Assembly: GCF_000004825.1 (NCBI RefSeq)
Contig: NW_008805068.1
Span: forward strand, 682,001 to 746,000
DNA: 64,000 bases
Direction: 5' to 3'
Origin: Heterostelium album PN500
Taxonomy: Eukaryota > Evosea > Eumycetozoa > Acytosteliales > Acytosteliaceae
Shown here: positions 50,426-61,181 of the stretch, piece by piece
How the letters are laid out: the number at the start of each line of letters is the position of its first letter
How positions within the stretch are numbered: position 1 is the stretch's first letter
Program-made: the position numbers and the translations under genes
Notes under the pieces: generated by a model
Seen by the model: only the letters and a program-made list of their open reading frames with translations
Told to the model about the DNA's origin: nothing
Database searches by the model: none

Positions 50426-52195
50426 TTATGATTCGGCATATTTTCCTTCTTTGAGTATTTTATAACTGTATTCATAGAAAGAGCTGTAAATACCTTGTAA
50501 CGGCTTAGCTTCATCCAGTTTACCAATACTTTATATTAAACAGATTAGTAAAGATGTTTTTTTTTTGAGAAAGATAATAATAATAATCAATTAATTAATA
50601 AAACTTACGATATTAAATAGTTTGATTTTGCTTTGGCGGTATCTGGGTGACTCTCACCAAAGTGGTGTTTATAGAATTGATAAACTCTCAAAATGAGTTT
50701 CTTGATCATTTCAGTTTCCTCGGGTGTTGCTTTGGGTGCAGGTTTCTTCTCTTCGTAGAAAATAAGGATATCTTTGATGAGCTGATTGGTAGCACTATCA
50801 CCATAATGAATATATTGGAACAATCGATCGGTAACCGGTAAAAGTTTAGCAATGTTCAATCGTTGTGATTTGTAGCACTCTTGAATGATCTTCATGAGAT
50901 CGTCGTGAATCGATTTACGAATACCGTTCAATGCGTAACCATGATCGTCGAATCCCTTTGAGCAAACCATGCATTTAGCATCGACCGATAAGTTTTCCTG
51001 GTCATAAAAGTCGACTCTTCCTTTGCAACTTGGGTCTTTACATACAAAGTAGAAATCATTACGCTTTTCACTTCGTACACTGGCACACTTGTGGCATTGG
51101 CACTCGAAAAAGAATGTCTCCATGAGCTCCTCGTTTCTCTGTATGGCACCTTCAGTTCTGTCAATATAGGAAATAGTGAATTCTTCACCCTTCTTGATTG
51201 GTCTCACTGCTTTCAATGTTAAGATTTTACCAATTTGTGTAACCTGTAAATTTGGATCACATCTAATAAATAAATAATAAATATATTAATCTGTATGTTT
51301 TAGATAATATAAATAGATAGATATAGCATTAACTTTTAATTATCTTTTTATACATACGAATGATTAATAAAGGTAAGACCTGGATATAAACCTGTTCCCA
51401 ATAATACTCCACTGACACAATCAATGATTGTGAATGCATTGCAATTGATTGAGCAAAGTGCATCATAGAGTACATCGATCTCTGATTGTAAAACTTGATT
51501 GATTGGTTTCTTTGTTAAAAACGATCCAGCCATTGTTGATAGTCCGACTCTACTCTCTTTATCTTCTTTGGAATATTTATCTTTATCTATAGATATTGAT
51601 AACAGTTAGTTTGAAATTGCTCATATATAGCATTCAGCTATAATTAGTAGTAGTGATACTTACGATTGATCAGATAATCTATAAAATTTGCATTATTACC
51701 CTCATCGTCGTCATCATCGTTGTCATCACTTCGCTTTAAGATTGATTGTCTGGCGAGAAGACATCTGGCTAGGAGGAGTACTGATCTCGTTGGTTTCGCT
51801 TTTACTCTACGCTCTAGTGCATCCAACAGATCGCATTCCAAAAGATGCTGGGAATCTTCAGTGCTACAAAACTTGTCGCAATATGATTGTTTACCGCAAC
51901 GCTCACAGCCACGAGGACCACGTGGATTACGAATGACACTGTAACATTTACAGCACACACGATTACCGAGATTCATATCCATGACATCGGCTGCCGGACT
52001 GATATCTCTGGCAACATAATCCTGAGCTTCATAGTCTTTGCCTGCGAAACAACCGAGACCACCAAGTGGACTCTCCTGTACCTCGAGTTCATGACAGCCC
52101 CAACTCGATATCAAATGCTGTACCTCTTTAACATCTCTTTTCTTACCGCTCAACACTGACTTTGGTATAACATCTATTTTCTTTTTTGACGCCAT
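50426..52195 (-). CDS. SMYD-type SET/MYND lysine methyltransferase
   Basis: Exons 52195-51664, 51586-51358, 51262-50609 and 50528-50426 give 505 residues (an in-frame ATG 15 bp further up at 52210 is an alternative start). Order: S-sequence/first SET part (GGLGCFAGKDYEAQDYVARD), MYND zinc finger (CCKCYSVIRNPRGPRGC, CGKQSYCDKFCSTEDSQH, C), a helical part, the core SET motifs GLTFINHSCDPN and GEEFTISYID, and a Cys-rich post-SET (FFECQCHKCASV). The carboxy half is a TPR-like helical domain (FYKHHFGESHPDTAKAKSNY). This is the SMYD layout; such enzymes methylate Lys on histones or cytosolic proteins. The catalytic NHSC and final Tyr (SYID) are present, so activity is expected. Substrate unknown. 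Confidence 0.87.
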
Positions 52196-52822
52196 TACTA
52201 ACATGTTCAAAAATGAAATTAAATTGAAAAAAAAAAACTTTCATTGATTTGTTTTTATAATAATTGAAAAAAAAAAAAAAAGGGGGTGGTTGGTTTTTTT
52301 TTTTTGTTTTGATCAAATTATGATAAAAAAAATCTAATTTTGTTTTATCTAAAAATTATTTATCATTTATAACAATAACAATTAAAATAGTTATCAACAA
52401 ACCAATTGTAATAATATCAAAAAGTATCAACAAAACCGCATCAATACAACTGTAGTATAAAATATTTAACAATATCAATATTCAATTAAGAGAAATTCTT
52501 TTATTATCTTGAATATTAACAGAATAACATTAAAACACACCAGAATTTATAGTTTTTTACCCATTATATTCGAAATCATAAAACACCATTATTACCTTAT
52601 CATTACCAATTAAATAAGGAAATAATAATAGCAATAATATCAACACAATAATAGTATAGACAAAATCAATATTTGATCACAAAACAAAACAAAGATATTA
52701 TATCATCAATTTCTTATAGTAAATATATATAGAGATTTTAAATAGAATAAATCATTTGTACTTTTAGTTTTTTTATTTTATCAAGATAAATAAATCAATA
52801 AATAAATAAATAATAGTTGTAA
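52196..52822. promoter_or_regulatory. Divergent spacer between SET/MYND gene and RhoGEF
   Basis: About 630 bp between two genes that point away from each other, so both promoters must be here. Near the left end a run of A, G5 and T (52265-52303) gives a GGGGG island in AT-rich DNA. The remainder is AT-rich with many ATA/CAA repeats and no frame. Confidence 0.5.
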
Positions 52823-55800
52823 ATGACAAAACATTGTTCTAGTTGTGGTAATACAAATTGTGCTCCGCAAGCAAAGTTTTGCACGCAATGTGGAAATGCG
52901 CTGGCATCTCCTACAGCTTCAACAACAACACCAACTACAACAACATTCACAGCACCCAAAATAACTACTGCAACATCTAAATCAACATTAAAACCAGCAC
53001 CCGTTATATCTACAACAACAACAACAAATAATAATAATAATGTACGTCCAAATACTATTACACCAAAAACCAATAAACTAAGTCAATCTACTGGTTCTTT
53101 GAAACCTTTACCTTCAGTTCCAACCACAACAACAACAACAACAACGACAACACAAGTATCAGCATCACCTCCACCTCTACCAACGAAACCAAGAACAACG
53201 ACTTCGTCAGCTTCTACCATTACCAAACCATTGCCAAGTGTAGTAAATACCAATGCTGGTAGTGCAACAGGTAATAGTGTAAATGTTACGAGAATAAGAG
53301 CGACTACTACCGCTCCGAAGCCAGATAATAGTCAGAGATCTGTTTCTTCGTCATCTCTACCGATTGCACCAAAAGAGAGTTCCGAGAACTTTATGAATAT
53401 CAAACTAAAGTCTACAAAGATCAATAATGGTGAGCCAATCAACAACGGTGCAAATCGACCAAAAGCCAATACAGTATCGCTGGTTGCGCTCGACGAGAAG
53501 GCAAAGCTTCCACCTGGTTCCTTTGTTAAGTTGGCAGTCAAGAGCAGAGATCAAATGGACAATATAGCACATCGTGATATTCTAATTTTGAATGGTGAGA
53601 AAGATAAAGCAGAGAGCACAAATGGAAAAGATACAGCTGTTTCGGAACAACATCATCATGTTGCTTTGAAAGAGGAAAAGAGAAATGGAAATGTTACAAC
53701 CGCTTCTGTTGTACCACCAGAGTTACCGCCAAAGAAGAGAAGTAGTAGTGGTGGTAGTTTGTCGGGATCGTCTTCTGGTATCACCCCGACTCTACCGACA
53801 CAACCAAGTATGGAGAAGATGTCCATTCCGTTGCCGCCACCCCTTGACAAGGAGAAGGAAGCAGAACGCGAAAGACAACGTCAGCTGGAGAGAGACGAGC
53901 GTGAGAAACAACGTTTGGCAGAGAAGGAACAAAAGGCAGCGGAGCGTGAACGTCTAAAGAAAGAGGAGCGTGAGGAGCGCGACAGAAAGGAGTTGGAGAA
54001 AGAAAAGTCGAGAAAAGGTGAACGTGATGAAAAGGAGCGATTGAAACAGTTGGAACGTGAGAAGAAAGCAGAGGAAAAGAGACAGAGAACAATGGAGCGT
54101 GAGAAGAAGAGAACTCTAAAGATAGAAAAGGATAAGGAAAGAGAAAGAACAAGAGAAACCGGTACCGGTTCACCTCTTACCGTTTTGTCTGGTGATGAAG
54201 CCGACCATGAAGATAGTGATAGTGGCGATGCCGAAGTAGAATCAAATACGAACTCACATACAACAACAACATCAACAACAGCAACATCGTCGAATGGAAA
54301 TGAAAGTGTTTCTTCACCAAAGATGTCATTTGCCGATATGTCAGAGGTGGTAAAGAACAAAGATATCGAGAGAAAGAAAAAGGAGAGAGAGAAATACAAT
54401 ACTTCACCGGCAAGAAGTAGATTCTTTTCTTTTATTTTGGGTAGCGGTGAGAAGGAGAAGGATAGCAATTCACTTGGTAATAGTGACGATGAATTTGTAA
54501 TTAGTTCACCTGTTTCACAGACACCACTTTCGCCGGCTACCGGTATCGACGACAACACCTCGGTCGACGGCGACTCTGAAGATGGACAACCACAGCAACT
54601 GAGAAAATGGGCAATCAAACGAAATGAGTTGAATGGAAGTAAAGGTGATTTGATGGCATCGATATCACCTCCTCTTTTATCGGTGAACGCAGGCAGTGGA
54701 AACTCGTCGCTCCAACTGACACCACAACGTCACAGCATGGGAAGTGACACAAGTGGCGCAGCATCACCAGCACCTATTACAGCATCACCCCAATCCAATT
54801 CATCTTCGCATCTCAAGGATGCGCCATCTGCATCGTCCATGCACATCGGATCGTCTTCCTCCACCTCTTCACTGTCGCTCGTTTCACAGTCACCAACTGG
54901 ATCTGCGCCACTACTGCCACCCAATCTTCCAGAGATGCCACAAGCAACCGACCAGAGATCGCGTGTCATCGAAGAGATTATAGTTACCGAACGTGATTAC
55001 ATTCGTGATATGGAGATCATGGTGTGGATGCGTAGAGAAATGGTCGGCCAGGAAGATGCCAAAGGTGCAGCGCTCGAGGAGATCAACATTCTCTTTAGCA
55101 ATGTCGAGCAACTTCTCATGGTAAACCATGAACTCTATAAGAAGTTTGTTGAACTACCGATTCCAACCGATCCAAATAACACTGATTTCGGTGCATCGAT
55201 TGCCAATGCGTTCATCTCGCTGTCCCAATTCCTAAAGTCCTATTTTGTATATTGTAGTAACCAACAGAAGGCACTTTCCACCTTCTCAGCGTTACGTGGA
55301 AAGAACTGTTCATTCTTGGGATATCTCCTGACGAGAAGAGAATGTCGTTCACTTCCATTCGACAGTTTCTTAATTAAACCAGTTCAAAGAGTTTGTAAAT
55401 ATCCTTTATTACTTAGAGTATGTTATAATTTATAATTAAGCAGAAAAATGATGAATCAATTGATTTATTAACTAAAATTTGATTTACATCTTTAGGAATT
55501 AATTAAATCAACTCCAAATACAATGTCATCATATACATTATTACAGGAAGCACAGAAAAAGATAGAATCGATTGTTTCCATTGTAAATGAAAAGAAACGT
55601 GAGTTTGATGGACAAATGAGAATGTATGATATTCAAACTAGAATAACAGAGAGTGGTAGTGACATCAAAATATTGTCACCTTCCAGAAAATTAATCAAGG
55701 AGGGTGAGCTCATTAGCTGGGGTTTCATCATACCTGGAAACAGCTCCACTACCTACAACAAGAAGCCAAAGCATGGAAACTTTTATTTGTTCAACGATCT

Positions 55801-56571
55801 GCTGGTGTTTGCTCAGCCTGTAAACTCGGCTCTACAAACCAACACCGGAGATCAATCACCGCTGAAGGTCAAGGGTAATATTCCACTGGATGCATGTCTG
55901 GTTCGTGAGCACAGTGGTGGCGAACCAAACAGCTTCGAACTGCTCTACAGTTGTCACCAGATCTGGTGGTTCCAAACCGAGTCGCCAGAGATTCTGAACA
56001 GTCTGCTCAGCGAATTCAAACAGGTCATCGAGACCAACCACATGGTGGAATACAAGAAATACGTAGAGGATCGTGAGCGACAGTCAAAGAGTCATGTCGA
56101 CTTTGACGAGTGGCGCAAGGCAGTCAAGAACAAACCATTACCAGAGCCACCAAGATCACCTTCGTTCAACGACAGTCCAAAACCATCGACCAAAGCATTG
56201 CCTGCCGTTCCACAATCCACCGACTCTATCTCTGTAAGTTTCATTAAAATTCATTATTAGCTATATTGCAACCAATCAATTAATAGTGACTAATCAATAA
56301 CATTCACTTCATTCTAATTTCACAGATCAGAGTTAGTTGTCATCATTTAGATCCACGACATGTTGAGATAAGTAAGGAACTCCCAACACTAAAGTCGCTG
56401 AAAGAAAAGATTCAACTCAAATTTTCATTGGATAATCTTGATTTCACTGTACAATCCAATCAATCAGGTGCCGGACCATATCAAACCATACACAACGATC
56501 AAGATCTTCAAAACATAGTGAAATCAGACCAACATGAAATCGAAATGAAAATAATAGCTCTTAAATTGTAA
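52823..56571 (+). CDS. RhoGEF with zinc ribbon, charged helix, DH-PH and PB1-like end
   Basis: Exons 52823-55417, 55496-56233 and 56326-56571 give 1192 residues. Residues 5-24 form a zinc ribbon (CSSCGNTNCAPQAKFCTQCG). A long Ser/Thr/Pro-rich part with proline motifs (PPPLPTKPR, PPELPPKKR) follows, then about 105 residues of almost only Glu, Arg and Lys (roughly 340-450; for example ERERQRQLERDEREKQRLAE), which looks like a single alpha-helix. The Dbl-homology domain begins near residue 713 (VIEEIIVTERDYIRDMEIM) and includes SFLIKPVQRVCKYPLLLR, the helix that contacts the GTPase. A PH domain follows (GELISWGFIIPG, HGNFYLFNDLLVFAQP). The last exon has a PB1-like fold (IRVSCHHLDPRHVEI, LKSLKEKIQLKF). 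The protein should activate a Rac-type GTPase for actin control. Confidence 0.88.
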
Positions 56572-56899
56572 TATTAAATTCATTGTATTTTTATTATTTA
56601 TTAAAATTTAATTTAATTTTACATCTATAAGGTGCGACATACAAATTTTATCTCTACTTTTTTTTCTTTTTTTTTTTTTTTTGACGCCTGGCGATGAGCA
56701 CATTTTCTTTTTTCCCATTTCATTGAAACGAATCATGTCAAAGAAGATATTTTTTAAATTCCACATTTTTTTCTTGATTAAGATCTCTTTTTTTTTTTCT
56801 TTATTTTAAAAGATATTTTATAAATTTTCCTTTGTATTTTTCGAAATATCTTTGGTGTCATAAGTTTTCTGTTTTATGTTATAGATTAGTTATTCTGAA
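56572..56899. other. Short intergenic spacer
   Basis: 328 bp with oligo-T runs near 56658-56684 and 56786-56803. Promoter of the ComC-like gene; nothing else seen. Confidence 0.5.
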
Positions 56900-59800
56900 A
56901 TGAATAAATTATTTCTATCTCTATTTATTTGTTTATCTTTTATAAACATCATTTGTAAGTTTCTATTTCAGTTCATATTCGAATATGATCACAGTTTATT
57001 GATTTTTTATTTTTTTTTATTAGATGGTTTATTTTGGACATCCATTATCATTGACAATAATCCTGCCAAATACGGAACACCTAATTGTACCTATAATGTA
57101 GTAATTTCGGTTACTAATGTTACTGAACCTGTATCTTTCAGTAGTGACAATATTCTTAAAGTAACAAACAGGTTTGACTTTAGTGACAATAGTGTCAATG
57201 CAGAGTTGGAATTTAGTGTTAGTCCCCAGAACAACAATGTAGTCTTGAATATAAACCAGAGTCAGATTTTTTATAACTTCAAATGCCAATATCTAATTCC
57301 TCTTTATGTCAATACAATTTCCAAACCCTCTTATAAAAACAAGGTCAATTCATTGCAAGTAATATACATTCTCAAAACTAATTATACACTGTACCAACCT
57401 TTAGAGTGCCTGTCGAAATCGAATTGCTTCGAATGCTCGGTAAATGGCATACCTAATTATATGAATGGTAATTACATTGTGACCATTGACCCAATAATTC
57501 AAACCAAAGGTTGTAATTATTCCTCAATGTTGCAAATAGCAATCAGTGAACCGTTTAGCGGTAAATCAACAAATATATCATTCAGTTATTCGCAGTATCA
57601 AATGTTCAACACTACAAATCCATCTAACGTAGATGTATTACCTTTGGAATCAGATATCATTGTACGACCCAGTAGCAACAACATTCAACCTCTGCTTTCA
57701 ACTATCTATAATGTCATTTCCACCGTAAACTCTTTATTCACTTATGTTGTGCTAAACTCACTCACACAGAGTTTCTCAATTCCTACGATGATTGGATATT
57801 CTTCAGTGACTGGATTTTCAAAATACTTATATCAATCACCAATCCAATCAGGTGTATATATGACTCAAGAGTTATACTCTTTCAAAGATGTTTTGCCTTT
57901 AACTATGCGTATTTCCCCAATGAAAAATATAACCCGTAAGTTTTTAAAAACAAATAAATTATAAACTATATTTATTAACAACATAATCTAAAAATTAGAA
58001 ATTTTGAACAAAGATTTGATTGTAAAAACTCTAACAGAGAGAATAATAGATGGAAATATTTATAGTAGTTCAGATTTTACACTTGGTCAATCGGATTCAT
58101 TCAAAATCAAATACAATGATCAAACAGTTCAATTCAAATTCCCATTAGGTTTTGGAAAAGGAACATTGAAACAATATAATCATATCTTTGATTATCCATT
58201 TTCAGTTTATACACAATCGATGACTGCTTCACCATTATACCAATCACAATCGATCAAATCCAAAACCTATATCAATCCAATTCCACAAGTTGGTAAGTAA
58301 ATGTATATGTTAATCTTATTATTTTATTACTAACGATAGAATTTTAGATAAAACACCACCTTCTTTAACGAGCATAATTATATTAGGTTTTTCAAATTAC
58401 ACTTACAACATAGTAGTTGATGCATTTGATATTGAAAGTGGTATTTACAGTATCACAATATCGGAGGACTATGATCCAAGAGATGAGAAAACAATCACTC
58501 TTTTCGAATCTGATTTGAGTAAAGGTACTTTGTGGAATGGAACATTCTCCAAACAAGTTGTTCAAACTGGAGTCAATCATGATAGTTCTTACAGCGTCGT
58601 TATAGAGTCTAGATCTGGTTTGAAATCAGTTTATAAAAGTTTATCTTTTATTCCGAATCAAATTGGATATCCAATACCAGCTTTTCCAACCGGATGTATG
58701 TATATCTTTTATGATTTTGCCAAGACTATTACTAATCAATCAGATATTAGATTTTTGGACAGCAGATGATATTATCAATTTCATTTCCGTAAATATTACC
58801 AACTCTACTCCAGTAGCAATCTATACCAATAAACTATATATCAAGATTAACAAGGCATATGCAAGTGCTCTTATTCCAAGAATTCAATTAAATATCCTAC
58901 CTCCAAATCTATCAAAGCAAAGATTAATTCTGTTTGGAGAATATATATCAAGTGGTGCATTTCAAGGACTTCATGAGTTCACAGTTCCATACATTCCTTT
59001 TACATCTAGTTTTGGTGATAACATTGAAGGTTTAATTCTTGGTGACCGGGACATTCCCTTAAATCTCCTCTACATCCAATTCTCAGCCTACACACTTAGG
59101 GTATCCTCAAGTACAGATATTATCATGATGCCACCAATATTTAAATCAATCAATATCAAGTCAAGTGAACTAGGATTACAATTCAATGTTACTTTTCAAT
59201 GTTTTGGTCAAGTCGATTGTGAAAATACACCAGTAAGAGGATATTTTATAGTACAGGGTGATTACGATCCAACTCCTTTGGAACTATCTTTTACAGGTGT
59301 AACAGGATATTACCAAAGTCAATATGTTTTATCTCAGACAACAACTTGCCGAAGTCAAAACTACACAGTGGTATCAGCATATCTTACCGATGGATATAGA
59401 GAGTCAGATTCAGAGTATCCAAACTTAATAAGTCCTTTCTTAAATATATACCAAAACTCAAGAACCACATTCTTGAAATGTTCAACAGCAACTCCTGATA
59501 TCATTGCACCAGTTTTAAACAGCTTTTCAATATCCCAAACCACCATCAATGCAGCCATTGCAAATACAATTAAAGTGAGAGCAATTATTTCTGACGACAG
59601 AAATTTCAAGTATGCTCCAATGTTATATTACACCAGTCTACATGGTTATATAGATTCAGTAAATCAAAATGATATGACCATAGAAACGATCAATGATACA
59701 TGCATTGATATCACCTATACTTTATATATTCCAAAATATTGGGGTTCTGGTAATATATCTTTGTCTCTTTATGGTATGACAGATGGGTACGATAACTTTA

Positions 59801-60865
59801 ATGGATATTCAACTTATGACCTCAGTAAATTCAATCAGTCTGTTATTCATAGACAATATGATGGCGAACCACCCAATCCAACCCCTTCAATTCCTCAAGA
59901 ACCAACTACATCTCCTCTACCATGCACCAATCAATGTTCAAACAATGGTGTATGCATCCTAAACAATCAATGTAAATGCAATTCAGGATATTTCGGTCCA
60001 AATTGTGAAGGTACTTCATTTGCCATTCCGAAACCACTTCCAGATCCAGAAGAACCGAGAGTGATTTCAGATCCAAAATCAGATATCAATCTTGAAATTT
60101 CAATTGAAGAATTGGTTGAAATCGATTCTTTGGAAGTTGTAAACAATCGATATTCACTTTTAAATAAGAAATGGACATTGATGACATCGAATAACAACAA
60201 TACATATAAATATTCATTACCAATCAACAATGAAACTAATTTATACATTCAAATCGATTGGTCAGACCAAGAGAGAATCATTCAATTTGCAGGATTAAAC
60301 ATTACAATTGCACCACACAGTTTGAAATACACGATTTCACTCGACCATTATTCATTCAAAATCGAATCTCAATTATCTTCAATTGAGAATGTCAACCAAC
60401 TTTAGTTCCAACGATGAAAAGTGTTCATCATCGATCGAAACATCAGGAGACAACAACGATTTGGAATGGATCAAACTTCAATACAATGGAAAGATTCTTT
60501 ATGGTAGATTCGTTCAAATTGCATTGGTCGATGGTCAACCACAAAAAGCATCGACCAAGTTGATCGAATCCGAAGAAGAAGGTGGATCATCTTATTTTGG
60601 AATTAACATTCCATTTTTCGTCAATACAGTCGTATTAGATCCCGATTTCTCAGTGTTGGTAACTGATCAATATAATAATTGCAAAGATGATACTGTTTTA
60701 TCTACTGGTGCCATCATTGGAATTGCTGTTGGTGGTGCTGTCTTTGTAATCCTGTCACTATCTACCTTTATGATATTATACAATAGAACTAGAAGAACTA
60801 AATTATTATACAAATTAAGAGCTCTCAGGGGATCAAAATCAACAAAATCCGTAGAGTTACAATAA
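56900..60865 (+). CDS. ComC-like EGF-containing single-pass surface protein 1
   Basis: Exons 56900-56954, 57024-57935, 57999-58292, 58348-58695 and 58751-60865 give 1240 residues if one base is discounted. A signal peptide (KLFLSLFICLSFINII) ends at the first intron. Then come several dictyostelid beta-sandwich modules (CTYNVVISVTNVTEPVSFSS; TLGQSDSFKIKYNDQTVQF; YDPRDEKTITLFESDLSKG), a Pro-rich hinge, an EGF-like module (CTNQCSNNGVCILNNQCKC, NSGYFGPNC), the ComC-type domain (ERIIQFAGLNITIAPHSL; ILYGRFVQIALVDG; VLDPDFSVLV) and a membrane helix (GAIIGIAVGGAVFVILSLS) with a short basic tail. The frame changes by one base in an A4 run at about 60357-60360, where AAA would continue into the ComC domain as in the relative at 31673. 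Probably a cell-surface adhesion or recognition protein. Confidence 0.82.
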
Positions 60866-61181
60866 CAGCCAAAAGACTTAACCCAAAATTTCATTTTCTT
60901 TTAATAAAATCGAATTGTAAAAATTATTATTGTTTTTGTTTTCTTTAGAACCTTACATCTTATTCTAATCAAGATCCATCTACTAATTTTTTTATTTTAT
61001 TTTATTTTTGATTAATGTCACAGATTTGTTTATTTTTGACACGACCTGTCAAAAAAAATATCTTGTTGTTTAGTCAGATATTTTTTTTAAATGTTTATTT
61101 TTTGATTTCTTTATTTACTGTCAAAGTTTAAGAACTTAACTTCAAAGATGTTTAAAACCTTTTTAAAATATTAACATTTAA
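60866..61181. other. Short intergenic spacer between tandem ComC-like genes
   Basis: 316 bp, AT-rich, with T runs near 60996-61008 and 61081-61090. It carries the 3' end of the first and the promoter of the second gene. Confidence 0.5.

Noticed and set aside
53881-54618. 245-residue Ser/Phe-rich frame on the minus strand
   Set aside because: It is the antisense shadow of the Glu/Arg/Lys-rich part of the RhoGEF, whose codon pattern keeps the opposite strand open.
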